A stretch of DNA of 64,000 nt from Blasia pusilla (GCA_050084515.1 CM114271.1:25978001-26042000), one strand, 5' to 3'. Numbered from the stretch's first letter, positions 48,301-61,420 are shown. Translations and numbers: made by a program. The notes: a model not told the origin generated them from the letters alone.

Positions 48301-49830
48301 CTCCTCTATATAGATGACCGTCATCTGAAGACCTTCCCTTTTAATTATATAGAGAATGAGAACTTCTGCGGAGGGTTTCCTCTTTTAATGAAGAGTAGTA
48401 AAAAGATTAGTAAGGAAATAAGGAAAATATTGCTCCTTGCGGATAACAACAAAAGAAATTTGAATTCGTATGCATCATTAATTTCTTCCTCTCAGGAGCT
48501 ATATACTAATTCTTCAATCACTTCCTTATTTCCTTTCCTTCTTTCAAAGATAAGTCTTCCACAATAATGGGTGAACCTCGGTTCCGTAGTATAACCCTGA
48601 CTTGTGAGAGGAATATTATTTAGATCTAATATATACTTTTAGATGGGGTTTAAAGAACAAGTGGATTTCCAGTCCTCCCGTATTGACATGCGTATGGGAG
48701 AAACAATCTACGCCCCACATTGACTTGAGTGCTTTTTAACGAAAAGAAAATTACAGGATGCTCCTCTAGTACGTGCCTTACACTTTCTAGAGGAGCATCC
48801 TGTAATCTAAAGGCTATAGAATTCAAACGAAAAACTTGTCACCCTTGGAAAACACAACTCTTAGATTTCGAGCTGTAAAGCGATAGTGGGTTGGTATACG
48901 TGGAAAGAATATATGTGACTAGATCATCACACTCCTGCAATAATTTGCTCATGCACAGGTTGAAATGACTTCTCTCTCGAGGGCATTCTAGATTTGTGTC
49001 TGAGGGAAAAATGCACCGAGGTGGTATTGTTGGGCTTGGACGACCCGGACCGTTGGGGAAGGTCTTCCGACTCCATTACAGAGTCTAGCTTTTCTTTCCC
49101 ATTTGATGAAGTTTTGAAGTCGCCACAAGCTATTTTTTTCGTTTAGCAAGTTACATTTTCTCGAAAAATGAGGATTTGTTGGTGTGGAGTGCGTGGTCAA
49201 CGTAACATCCTTAGGTGTATGAAATACAAGGTATGAATTTCAAAGACCTTCGTTCAAAGTAATAATCTTGAGTTCTTGGTGGGCAATGGTCAAATTATAT
49301 AATTAAAAGACAATGAAAAGAGGATGGGATTAGAGAATAACTTCCTTGAGTTGACCCTCATTAAAAAAAATTAAATAAGGAAGGGAAAGGAAGCTTTACA
49401 CTAGATTTTTTCTAAAATTTGAAGATCATTTCAGTATCTCCTTACCAGTATCTCCTTACCAGTATACGTTTGAGGATGGGTTTAGTTTATTTCCCAAAAT
49501 GATTATTGATTTTAGAAATTGGCAAATATCATTTGAAATCAGTTTTGAACTATCTTATTGGTTTGAAGGTGAGGAAGCGTATTGGTTGAGGATGCCAAGC
49601 AGCGATGAGTTTGAAAAATGAAAGGGCATGCTCCAAAAATATTATAAGTTTAGTGGTTATGATAAGGAAAATCGTGAAAAGAAAAGGAAATAATAAATTT
49701 ATAAAAAATATGAAGGAGCTTGAGTGTTTAGTAAAAGTGCCATAGAAGTGTAAAATGTGAGTGTTCTCTTAGATTTTAATTGACTATTTTGACTACAAAC
49801 ATTTTCGTTATTAGTAATTCAGTGATCATG
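48301..49830. other. AT-rich intergenic sequence
   Basis: A 91-codon frame at 48292-48567 has no recognisable domain. 'aaggaaataaggaa' near 48412 and 'ttccttatttcctt' near 48526 are reverse complements about 100 bp apart, so part of that frame could be an inverted-repeat element. Confidence 0.45.
48750..48806. repeat. Perfect 20-bp inverted repeat, 17-base loop
   Basis: Arms 48750-48769 and 48787-48806 are exact reverse complements (core 'caggatgctcctctag'). It may be a small foldback element or a short hairpin RNA locus. Confidence 0.88.
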
Positions 49831-50040
49831 TGGCAAACGAGTATGAAACTATAGATGTAGATGTGAAATTCCATGAGGATTTAATACATTCATATTTTTT
49901 TTCTGAATATTTTGTGAAGAATTTTTTTAATGATTCGTCATTTAATATGGCAAAAGATTATGAAAAGGTATATGTAGATTTGATATTGCATAAAGATATT
50001 ATGATTTAATAAATTATTATTATTTTTGAATATTTTGGAA
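49831..50040. repeat. Diverged direct duplication of about 117 bp
   Basis: 'gtggcaaacgagtatgaaa' at 49831 and 'atggcaaaagattatgaaa' at 49947 begin two similar stretches that both run through 'atgtagat' and end in 'tgaatattttg'. Surroundings to 51300 are AT-rich and gene-free. Confidence 0.55.
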
Positions 50041-51694
50041 AATCTATTTCTAATTAATGGTGGAAATCATTAGACACTGAAAAAATGAGAATAAAGTAAT
50101 AAAAATATATTTTTCTTGAATATTAATGGTAATGGATCTATAATTAGGCTTCAAATTTTTTTCATATTCTTTCTTTACTACTTGGAGAGTTTTTTTGATC
50201 TTATCCCCATCTCCAATAAAAACAAGAAGATGATTCATTTTGGTATTTTTTTCCCTTAATAGAATTAAAAGTTTGCTCCCAACCTAGCTTGAAAATAATC
50301 TTTCAATAACGTAAATACAAAATCTCTTTCATCATTAGGAAGAATAGTCCTTTTTGCACCATTCTCTAAGAATACTCTTTTTATAAAAAAAATTACTAAA
50401 AGTTCTCTCCAAAGTAAACTTTATAATTATCTCTTGAATCATTTTTATGCATTAAATTGTAAACAAATAGATTCAATTTTAAAATGAAAAAATGTTCATA
50501 ATTACTAAAAACCTATTTTTTTTCCAGGTTCGTATAAGGTTAACTTGAAAAGAAACTAGATAGGCTTCATGGAAAGGTTTAAAAATTGGTTATAATTCAC
50601 AGGTCCTCCATATAAGCTACCATGAAATAATATATGCCATAGAAATGTCAAATAAGAGTTTTTATATTCTTGTTGAAGTTTTTGGACTACGAAAATTTTG
50701 ATAGAACAAAATTTCCAATTCGAAAGTTATGATATGCAAAACAATTGAAGAGTTTAGCAGGTAAACTAGAAGGGCTAATTGTGGATAACGCACCCGATGA
50801 TGATCGACCCCCCTAGTTTACCACAAACATATGCTCATATTTAGGGGGCTTGGGTATTTTTTTATAAAATATATTTTTACTTGCCCGAATCTCGCTGCTC
50901 GTTCAAGTAGGCCCTACATGCAATAAATGCATAAAGTCGGATGTTTATGTGTTTTGTTCTGAGACACCCTATTCTTGCTCGGTCTTGTCACGTAAATATT
51001 CCGTATGTTGAAAAGCTCTCCTTTTATTCCAAAAGCTATTATGCTCCAATAGGCCTCCATAGCTTTGCAATGTGCCCAAGCCAATGGACTTTTGTGGCGA
51101 GCTTAGGCTATGGGAGACACCTATACTAGAAGCCCATTTAATATTGTCTCCTATGGCGAATTTAACGGGAAAGGGTTCCCACTTTTGAACTCAAAATGGG
51201 ACTTCCATCCCTATTTTTTATTGATTTTTTTCCCCAAAAAACTATGAGATCCGAGTCGGGAATCACTCCCCCCAAATCTATGAGATTCGAATCCTTGAAT
51301 CAGATGGGATGACCGATTGATCGAACCATCAGACAGAGCGATCAGGATGGGGTGGTTTCTTCCGCGGAGTCACGAAAAGTGGGATGCGGTGCCAGCGCCG
51401 TTGGCTACCCGGTCCCATGTGGCCGGCTCTTGCCCAATCTCAATAGGGGTCACTACGACCATCGCATAACAACCGCAAAAATAATATTAGTTTCTTATAA
51501 TCGATTCCTCATGATTGATAACAAAGTCCTAGATATTTACGCCCTATGTGGCAAAATATATCCACTTTATTATAAAATAAACCTCAAAAGAGGACAAAGA
51601 AACGTAATAACAACTCAAAAGAGGAGTCAAAAGATGCATAAAAGAATGCAAAAAGAAAATAGCAACAAGCCAACACAAACACCGGCTCAACAAG
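50041..51694. other. AT-rich then mixed sequence without a recognised gene
   Basis: 50041-51240 is AT-rich. 51300-51440 is GC-rich and carries a 120-codon plus-strand frame (51352-51714) rich in Lys/Gln at its end. I do not recognise it. Confidence 0.4.
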
Positions 51695-53231
51695 CTACAC
51701 GATTGATAGCCTGAAACAAATCTGATAAGGACACGAGTGGTCAGACGTGAATGGACGACGAGGCGAGCAACCCCACACCACCTCTACACGACTTATCAAT
51801 GCCAAGGCTTGTGCACGTTGTAAGGCCACTAAGATGCATTGCCGAAAATAAGTAGTAACTACCGAGAGAGAATGACTACAGGAAGGGGCAAGGTGATGAT
51901 TCTCCACGGAGTGGTGAGCACATGTTTTCAGGAAAGTATCAAAATACACATGTAAATGACCAAATACTTCCAGTGCAAAAGGAATAAATCCATTAGTCGC
52001 ATGTCTCACAGCATAACTTAACTCCTTGATTCTTGTTGCAGCTTCGGCCGAGAAACCTTTGGTATGTGCGGCTCGACACACCAAGTCAGAATGTGTTGGA
52101 TCAGCAACCACCACATCACCTAGTGTTCGAAATCCACCTCGAGACATAACAAGATCCACCCCCGACGAGAGGTTGCTTGTGTGGTTGAAGGTAGGACGTG
52201 GAGTTGCTCTTGCCCAACGATATATCTTGCAGTACGAGCCACCGATGCTACCGCCTCTCTAATGACATCATGTGTGGCCGTTCGTTCTCCACCATGTGCA
52301 CATCGGAGAATAAGGATACCCTTGGCATCAATGGGATCCTCGCATACACAATTTGGCACACCTAAGAGAGAAGGATGCGGAAGTCCAAGACGTAACCGCA
52401 AAGTTGTCGAGAATATACTTCGAGGAAGACGAAATGGAAGAATAAGAGGATTTGCAGTAAGCCACGCCGCTGCTCTAGTACCCGCACATGAACGTAGACG
52501 AGCTCGATTAGCGTCAGAGGATGCCTCAGAGAGAATGCTAGAAAAGTTGATTTGATGCAGATTCTCGTAGATATGCTCTTGAAGTCAATCAAGCCCTTCC
52601 GTAATCAGTTGACTGAAAGGGGGTAGAATTGCTTGTGTAGCAAGAGGAAGACAAGCTTGTGCAGATCTCTGTTGTTGTTGAAATAACAAGTCCTCCTCCT
52701 CTACATGAGCGATATGATCCATCAAGATAGGTGTATCTCCTTGGAGAAACCTTGAAGCCATAATCGGTGCTACCAACGCCCAACTCCCCAAAAAGGTTGC
52801 GGGAGCAGATGCGACTGTGGAGGACGGTCCCACCCCTCTAAAAGAAATAGGCAAGATAGCGTGTCGTGAAGCAAAGACACCAACCTCTCCCTCAAAGGTA
52901 TTCGGGCTAAGAAGTTGACCAAAAGTGCCAAGATAGAAGCATCAAAAGATGCCATCCCATGTACGAACCTTGCAGTGGATGGACAAGTGCGAAGAAGGTA
53001 GGAAAGACCTCGTAGAAAACATTGGGAGAGAATCCCATAAGCCACTTGGGGATTCCCTAGATGAGGTAACAAATGAAGCCATTCCACGTCTTTCAAAAAG
53101 GCTTCATCTAAGAACTTTGAGACATAATCGATGAAACCAATTGAGACCCCAAAAATTCTAACCCCTTCAATATAGATGAGAAAATCAATAATAAATGAGG
53201 TGAATGTTAAAGAAAACATGAAGGAGATCAC
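51695..53231 (-). pseudogene. Non-LTR-type reverse transcriptase, decayed C-terminal part
   Basis: Successive minus-strand frames give, in order, the tail of a reverse-transcriptase polyprotein as I remember it from plant genomes. 53231-52770 reads 'LPHLGNPQVAYGILSQCFLR' and 'LSYLLRTCPSTARF'. 52854-52585 reads 'APATFLGSWALVAPIMASRF'. 52401-52120 reads 'CVCEDPIDAKGILILRCAHG' then 'GERTATHDVIREA'. 52159-51695 reads 'DVVVADPTHSDLVCRAA' and 'FIPFALEVFGHLHVYFD'. Each step changes frame, so the copy is dead. The palm with its YADD-type site should lie upstream (above 53231) and is absent, as in a 5'-truncated insertion. Family assignment rests on memory of these phrases. Confidence 0.7.
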
Positions 53232-53338
53232 GTTTACTATATTGGTGTAAAAAAGAAAAGTAAATTGGTGTAAGAAAGAAAAGTGTTACACGAAATGAAT
53301 ATAAGCACGAATCACTTCGGAGGAACCGAATTTGTGTC

Positions 53339-53374
53339 AAGCACCCTCCGCATTTGGGGAAGCGGAGGGTGCTT
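53339..53374. repeat. GC-rich 13-bp perfect hairpin followed by T run
   Basis: Arms 53339-53351 (aagcaccctccgc) and 53362-53374 pair exactly around a 10-base loop, followed by 'tttttc'. A smaller inverted repeat 'ttcggaggaaccgaa' lies just upstream (near 53316). Function unknown. Confidence 0.8.
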
Positions 53375-53575
53375 TTTCTCTGATTCTGTTGTCGCGCGGT
53401 GGGTGAGGCGAATGGTCGAAGTGGGAGTAGAGCAGGTAGAGGCGTTCGGGCTGTCCTCGGGACTGCAGCTGCGGCCATGGAGGAGGTGGTGGAGCTCAGC
53501 GGCGCGGCGTCTCCCAGCGATGGAGCCACATGATGGGTGGGATTGGCGAGGATCCACGCGTTCGTGTACGGCTTC

Positions 53576-54120
53576 GTTGTCTGCGATTGGCAGCTCGTGA
53601 GCCCCTGTAATCGTGGGAGAGGAGTTCCGCGGTCTGCTGCACTCGCTTGGAGCTCTATGCACTGCGCAGATGGTTTTTTCAGCCATGTATTAGGAAGAGG
53701 TGTGGAGAGTTGGATCTGAGGATCGCTCTCCGCTCCGCTGAATGGTCGTTGTCTGTGATTCTGGGCTCGTGAGCACTCGTAATCGTGAGAGCTTTGGTGC
53801 TATCGGATTCCCACAATCCCGTCCTCTGGACTCGAGCTCTCTGCACTCCGCAGCTGATTCCGCCATAAAATTGTAAGAGGTGTGCATTTGGAAGTCTGCA
53901 CTGCACTGCAGTGCATTCAACTGCACTTCACTGCATTGTCGTGCGCTGCACTTCACTGAAATGTAGTGCGCTGCTTGCTGATCGAAGTTCGTTGTGCGAA
54001 GAGCTTCGGTAGGACCTCAATGGGTAACTGCACTCTACTGCACAGCTGATTACTCCTCGTAATTGGAAGAGCTTTGGTAGGATCCGAAGACTAGACTGCA
54101 CTGCACTGCTGTGCTCAGCT
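53576..54120. repeat. 172-bp direct repeat and CTGCA-rich simple sequence
   Basis: 53576-53716 and 53748-53902 align: both run from 'gttgtctg.gatt' through 'gctcgtgagc' and 'ctcgtaatcgtg' or 'ctgtaatcgtg' to 'aagaggtgtg'. 53896-54110 consists of degenerate 'ctgcactgca' phrases, and fragments of the unit ('cagctgatta') recur near 54045 and 54115. Confidence 0.7.
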
Positions 54121-54907
54121 GATTACGCCTAAGCAGAGTCTTTCAGGGTCGTCCTCGAAGATTGAAGATCTACTCTGCATTGAAGGAGGTGGTTCGGTAG
54201 CCTTGGGGTGCTTCTGCTGAGTGATGGTGGGAGATCGAACCTTCTTTGGTCGTCGAACTCCTCCCGCTACACAAGAAAGTTTTCTCTGTCCCCCAACTTC
54301 ACAGCCCACCACACGCAGCACAGGTACCCACATTTTCGCTGTCGTTTTGAGTTGTGACGTAGAGATTCAGATGGCAAATCAGCCGTGTGAAGCTCATCCT
54401 GGGTGAACTGTCTTCTGGCTCATGAGGGCCCTGAGGCTTCTCTCATGAGCTTCTTGGTCCTACTTTGTGATGTCGATCTTCAATGGCCTGTACAATCTCA
54501 ATCTAAATCCGCTTCTGCAAGGATGCAAACTTCGTGCAACATCGTCTGCTTTGCAATATCGCTTCTTTGTGCTCTGATGACCATTGAGGACCATGGCAGA
54601 TACATGGCAGTGCTTTTTTCGCAGTGGTGTTCTGGGCATCGATCCCAAGAATCGCAATTATTTCACAAGTAGAAATGCGAATTGACAAATTGACGAGACG
54701 ATGTTCTCTCCAATGTCTTCATTCATCAGGGCCAGTGACCACCTGAAACAGCCAGCACTGCTTGACAATTATATCTCTTCCTTTCCTCAAAACTGGCTAT
54801 ACTATGATTAATTCTTACACTGATTCTCGTCGACTTCGGTGTTCTTGGATGCAGGTCTTGGGATTATTCTTCCTCTGTTCAATTGGGCAATTGTCTTCCT
54901 TGTAACC

Positions 54908-56227
54908 ATGGAATCCAGCACCAGCGGTCTCGATGTTTTTATTCTCTCAGGGCAGAGCAACATGGCTGGCAGGGGAGGTGTGTATAGTGTAAATGGTTCC
55001 AGAGTTTGGAACGAGATCGTTCCGCTTGAAGCAGATGCACCTAAAGGATCCATTTTGAGGTTGTCAGCAGGTCTGGAGTGGGAGGAAGCGAAGGAACCTC
55101 TGCATTATGATATCGATCTCGGTAGGTTGACGTATTTCGTTTTGCAGACTACCCTTGTTGTTTCTTCACCAAATTCCCAAAGAAAGGTTCGTGATTGCAG
55201 GAGTTCAAAAGTCTGAACAATTCTCTGATTCTTGGGATCATCGTAGTGGCTTGAAGGAGACTGGCATGAAGTCCTGGGCCCTCCTAGTACATTCCTCTCA
55301 TACCTGTGAAAGGTTTCCTGGGGGTGCTAAGGTTTTGGAAGTTGAGTACATGGACTCAACAAACTTTCTGTCCAGGAGTTTTCTAAGATATTGGCGGGTG
55401 ATTAGCTCCATTAGTTTTGTCTGGAAGAAGAAGAATGTCAAGGGTCTAATCCACCTTCGTGGTGTGGCCAGCCAAAGTTTGTGGTGTAGGCCCTGGCCTC
55501 GTGTTTGCTGCATCGATCGTTCGACAATCAAATGCGAATCTCCGCTGTCCTGTTATAGGGCTGGTTCCTTGTGCAATTGGTGGGACGAGTATCAGTGAGT
55601 GGGAGAAGGGAGGAAAGTTGTACAATCAGATGATTGAAAGAACCAAAGCTTCTCTGAACTATGGTGGACAGCTGAAGTGTCTCCTCTGGTACCAAGGGGA
55701 GAGCGACACAACGACTCGGGAGTTGGCCGATCTGTACAGGACAAGACTTGAGCAATTTTTCAACGACGTCCGGTCCGATTTGGAGTTCAGACATCTGCCC
55801 ATCATCCAGGTTTGGCCTGGAATCAGTGGTCATGCATTGTTGCTGTTGAGAGTGTAAGGATTGAGTGGGATGTGTGGACTGGTGTCAGCTAGCACTGCAG
55901 ATCATGTGATTTTGGGCCTATAAAGGCCAGACAATTACAGAGGTTCATCATGAGCAGGAAGTTGGTAGGCATTCTAATGTCTTGAGGTGTTCTGGTTTGC
56001 AGGTATTGATAACTGGAAAAACCCAACTCCTCCCAGAACTGGAGGCTGTGCGCGATGCACAAAAAGCTGTGCAGCTACCAAATGTTTGGTCAGTTGATGC
56101 ATTGGGTCTTCCACTCGAGTCAGATGAGATTCATCTTACGACAGAGGCGCAAATCACACTTGGAAAAAAGATGGCAGATGTATATGTGGAACAAGTTCTT
56201 GGTAAGTGCCCAGAAAGTTTGATTTGA
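54908..56227 (+). CDS. SASA-domain carbohydrate esterase (sialate O-acetylesterase-like), 3 exons, 258 aa
   Basis: Probably removes acetyl groups from a carbohydrate; plant members belong to the SASA (DUF303) group of the SGNH hydrolase fold and true substrates are little known. Exons 54908-55121, 55472-55809 and 56003-56227 join in frame (777 nt) with GT-AG introns. Block I is SGQSNMAGRGG (14-24) with the likely nucleophile Ser17. GGTSISEW (108-115) and WYQGESD (144-150) are further conserved blocks, and DEIHL (225-229) supplies the likely Asp225/His228. The start at 54908 has a good context (accATGg), but the in-frame codons before it are hydrophobic and follow a 'gcag' acceptor-like site at 54852-54855, so an upstream exon with a signal peptide is possible. 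The intron-1 acceptor after 55471 was chosen because it gives AKVCGVGPG, matching the family. Confidence 0.88.
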
Positions 56228-59200
56228 TCCATTAGGAGATGATAGGGGGTTGTGCTCCAAGGGATAGACCGTCTCATTTCATCTCCATCTCCATGCAAAT
56301 CAGAGATCTATGTAGTAGTTCTGAGAAAGTGACACTTCTAACTTGTACTTTATTTTAGTTCCATTCTTGTTGTAGGAACCTTGTGAGGACATGAAATCAA
56401 ATTGAAAGAGGGCTTTATAAATAATTATTTTCACCAACTTTTCATCTCATTCGCCTGGAAATGGTTGACTCTTTTTGGTAGGGTGGTCAAATTCCTCCAT
56501 ATCATTGAGTTCTATTGAAGTGTCTCCTTTAGGTGGGGTGGGACGTTTGAGGGATGAATTCTAGCATATTCCCCAATATACCAAAAGATATCAAACATGT
56601 GGTTGTTTTCAATGACCAATGACTTTTCCTTCCAAGAAGTTCTCCATCGACATGAGGTAGCTGGTTATTGGTAGATCATTACCTACGAAGACAGGTACGA
56701 ATGCGTCCTTGGGGAGAGTGGGGGAGGGGGTTATAGTCCAATGCGAGATGAGTTGGAGATTTCGTTTGTCATTGTTGATGCCTCAATCACAAAGATGCCT
56801 AGACTTTGGTCATGAGTGCAGTATGGAGAATGGTTTTGGCGTGATGGTGAGCATGGTGATTTCCAATTTCTTTGCAAATTTTTTTCCTCATGAGCAAATC
56901 ATGTGAATATTTAGAAGATCTAATTAAAAATCACAGGTATTTTTAGACAAGTCCAAATTCCTTGTGAATTGAAAATATTGAAAAAGTGCATGTGGAACGC
57001 CTATTATAGTACTTAAAATCAAAATATTTACATGTGATTTTTCGTGGAGGAGATGATATCCATGATAGCATAGAAGATTTAGGGTTAAAACGTCTAAACT
57101 TATAGATCAAGGATGATAAATGAGGAGGTACTTAACTCATATTACCATTTTGCTCCCATGTCGTGGGGCCCCTTGGGCCCAATTAGGAAGGCATGGATTG
57201 TAGTTGAATTTTCCTATCAAGAAAGTTGACTAACAAAGAAATGAGTCCAAGACACAATCTAGTGGGTGACTAGGAAGTAAGCCAAGAATCTCCTAATTAC
57301 AAGGAAAGCTTTGATCAATACCAAGACTGAATCTCGATCAACCTAGGTGGAATATGAGTGAAGGGTGTGAACCTTGAGATCGTCTCAAGACAATTAATGA
57401 TGATGGATAAGTTTCACGAGGAAGATCAAGACTAATATAAGATTCTTGACTAAGAATCTTATGCACATCTTATGCTCATTAGGTCTAACTATCACAATTA
57501 CTAGTTCAAAATAACAAGCTTGTGAGTGCTTTATGACTTTGCAAATATTATATGGCTCTTAGTACTCTCAAATCAAAGGAAAATATAATCGTAAGTCTTG
57601 GGATTAATAGGCAAGATCACCTATGCGTATCCGTATGTATAACTAGCACGAATTAGTATGGAATGTAGTTTCAAGCTATAAGCGAGTTAGCAGAAATTCC
57701 CATTCAATTGTTCCCACCGCATCTTAGTTGGTCCAAGTTTCGAAACTTGGACCAAATAGATGGAGAGAGCCCCTACCGGGGCAAAACCCTCGACATATTT
57801 AGCCATGGAATGCGAAATGTGGGATGGCGGCTCATTGTCGTAGAGTCCAACTTCTACTCATCCTCATTTGACTTTGCAAATAGTACTCGACCTTGAGACT
57901 TATGGGTGGAAGACTTGGTGGTTTGGATATTAGAGATCCAAAACTAGTTTCTCGTTTTGTAGGTTGAGTTGATGAAGACATCAAGCAAATAATTGGCGCC
58001 AAGTCTCGTGAGGTGCGTATTGTTTCCCTAGGAAGGCTTAGGCCTTTATCCTTCATCAATCCCCACACATTGATCTTTTCATTTAGAGCACCGTGGCTAA
58101 TTGCTCAAGGTGGATTCCAAATGGCTCCTTACCTCATAACATGAAATATGGCCAAACACATATATTGGAAATAAGAAAGGATAGGAGACTGGTAGATATT
58201 AAAAAAAAAAGAAAAAAGGACGACCTATTTTAATTACCTACTACTTCCCATAATTGCCTCCTTCCTTCGTAGTCCGTAACGTTCCTTTCAAATTCAAGGG
58301 TGGAAAAATGTAAATTTGTGTTGATAATTTAATCTTTTAATGAAATATGCATTTTGGATAAATATATACATGTGTTCATGAATTGGACTCCTCTCGTACC
58401 TCTTCTCTTTTTTATATCATTATTTATTTTGACAATGTATCTTGATGGCATTACAACGTGCACAAACATTGGCGCTGATATGTCAAGCTGAATTGGGTGG
58501 TGACCACTCGCCTAGTCAGTTATTCACGTATGGTTGACCATTTGTGTTTGTGTCAAATTCTTATTCGCATAAGTTGTTGGGTTGGATTTTGTGTTGGTTT
58601 ATTATCATTTTCTTTTAGCATTCCTCACTATGTTTCTTGCCTCCCTCTCTTCTTGGGATGTTGTTATCTTTTTTAAGGTTTATTTTTATAAGAAAGTGGA
58701 TTTTGAAAGAGATCTATATCATACATTTATTCATTTGAAGAATGAAGAAGTATGTAATTTTTATTCATTTTTGGTAGAGTTTAAAGTAGGAAGATAAGGA
58801 AAGGAATGGAGAGGCATGCATTAGATATAGAATGGAGAGGTATTTAATTTTTATTTAATTTTTTTAGAGGCTAAAAATTCAATATTCATTTTATGAATTT
58901 TAAATCATTTAATAATTGATGTATCAACTTTTATCATGGGACTTTTTGGTGGTTTACAATTTTCCTCTTTTTTTTCTTTAAAATAATTCTGCTATTCTAT
59001 TATAATTAAAATAACAGCCAACTCTCCTAAATAATTTCACTCCTCCATAAAAGTTTAAGGAATACCTACTCCCCCTTTTCCCTCTTCCCACCAAAATAAC
59101 ATCCACTTACTAAATTATTTGTTGATTTTAATTACGGAGATCATCTTACTTTTCCAAAATATCTAACATGAATTAATATGATTAAAAAATAGTCATATTT

Positions 59201-59526
59201 TTCATTTTAAAATTTAAAATAAAATTTATTTTCTTAAATCTTAGAAGATTAATTACATCTTCTAAGTAATCCCCTCCTCAATTAAACTTTAAATGATACT
59301 CCACTCCCCTAAATAATTCCACCCTTTTATAAAACTTTAAAAATCTCTTCTCCTTCTCCATCAAAATTCATTTTCCCATCCCATAAAGAAAGAATCAAGG
59401 GAAAAAATATTGTAAATTTTTTGCTATTTTTTCTAGTAATCCCACTATTTAGTCTTATTACATACATAGGAAAAATTATTATTATATACATTAATTTAAT
59501 TTATGTGAATTAATAAAAGTATTTTC
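56228..59526. other. AT-rich intergenic sequence
   Basis: No gene recognised. 'ataaataatta' near 56417 could serve as a polyadenylation signal for the esterase gene. A 28-bp palindrome at 57728-57755 is listed separately. 58300-59500 is very AT-rich. Confidence 0.55.
57728..57755. repeat. Perfect 28-bp palindrome
   Basis: The sequence reads identically on both strands around the centre TTCGAA (half-site 'ttggtccaagtttc'). It has no loop. Confidence 0.95.
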
Positions 59527-59996
<470 letters not shown>

Positions 59997-60011
59997 CTCC
60001 CCCTCAAACTT
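59997..60011 (-). other. Copia polypurine tract
   Basis: Minus strand reads AAGTTTGAGGGGGAG directly before the 3' LTR, the usual primer for plus-strand synthesis in Copia elements. Confidence 0.85.
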
Positions 60012-61420
60012 ATATCGATATCTCTAACGCCTAAATCATTTCTAAATATCTCAAACTTATCTCTCGACAATATCTTTATAAAGATATCAGCAATTTGTTG
60101 ATCTGTACATATATACACAAGATCTATTTCTTCTACAAGTACTTTCTCTCTGATAAAATGATAGTGCATCTAAACATGCTTTGTACGAGCATGAAACACA
60201 AGGTAATTAGCAAGCTTGAAGCCCAACTTATAGTTGCGCTTCCCAAAGTAAATGAATAACTAGATGTGGAGTGTCGATCAGACATGCTTCCGGCTCAATT
60301 AGCATCTGTGAATCCCTACAATTGACAACTCGGAGAAGGTTCAAATTGAAGCATGAATTGAATAGAGAATTTCACATATGGCATAATCCTCCTCACAACA
60401 TCATGGTGAGGTTTTTGAGGTGCTTGCATAAACTGGCTCATTAGGCCAACAACATAGCTCAAATGTGGTCTAGTTATAGTTACATAGATCAAAATTCCGA
60501 CCATGCGCCAATACATATTAGAATCTGCAACCAACTCTCCTTCATCCACTCTTAGCTTCACGCTCTGATCCAACGGTGTAGAGATTGGCTTACAAGCCGT
60601 CATACTATATTTTGAAAGCATCTGAAGGGCATATTGTCGTTGTAGTAACCACATGCTTTCTCCAACCTTGATAAAATCAATACCAAGGAAGTACTTGAGT
60701 TCTTCCGAGTCCTTCATATCAAATTTTGCTTGTAACTTAAGTTTGACTTGTTGTACCATTTCTTCAGTACTCCCAGTAATTAGGAGATCATCAACATACA
60801 ACACAATGAGAACCGTATGATCTTGTCCTCTCAAGACATATAACAAGGATTCAGAATCACATACCCTAAAATCCAACTCTTGTAGGCCATATGTAATCTT
60901 CCCATACCAAGCTCTTGGAGCTTGTTTGAGCCCGTATAGAGCTTTCTTCAACCTGCATACGTGAAATGGAAACTTGGGATGCTTGTATCCGGGTGGTTGA
61001 GTTATATATACCTCCTCATATAGATCTTCATTCAAGAAGGCATTCTTGACGTCCATGTGATGTAATCTCCACTTCTTACTTATTGAAACTGCAACCACTC
61101 TTCTCGTAGTCACCATCTTTGCAACAAGGCTAAATATTTCCTCATAATCGATATCATATTGTTGCGCATAACCCTTAGCCACCAATCTCGCTTTGTATCT
61201 CTTAACTGTACCATCTTGATTACGTTTGATTTTGTAAACCCATTTGCAACCAATAGCTTCCTTATCGGAATATATATCAACCAGCTCTTATGTCTATTGA
61301 TGTCTTAATGCAGCAAGCTCTTCCTCCGTAGCTTCAATCCATTTGACTTTACTTGCAGCTTCTTCAAAACAACTCGACTCCTGTCCTTGAAGGGTAGTCA
61401 TTATATATGCATGATGTGTC
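60000..61420 (-). pseudogene. Copia reverse transcriptase and RNase H remains
   Basis: The longest frame, 61185-60316, holds the RVT_2 core: 'MDVKNAFLNEDLYEEVYITQ', 'LKKALYGLKQAPRAWY' and the catalytic 'LYVDDLLITG'. Upstream, about 61420-61190, 'KWIEATEEELAALRHQ' and 'CKWVYKIKRNQDGTVKRYKA' belong to the same domain but are separated by two stop codons. Downstream the RNase H region is shortened, and its end survives at 60169-59984 with 'MHYHFIREKV' and 'QQIADIFIKILSRDKFE'. Confidence 0.92.

Noticed and set aside
48292-48567. 91-codon plus-strand frame
   Set aside because: No domain, low complexity, and parts of it are reverse complements of each other.
51241-51470. Possible organelle-derived insertion, including a 'ggattcgaatc' phrase resembling a tRNA T-arm
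   Set aside because: No cloverleaf could be folded around it and no chloroplast or mitochondrial gene was recognised.
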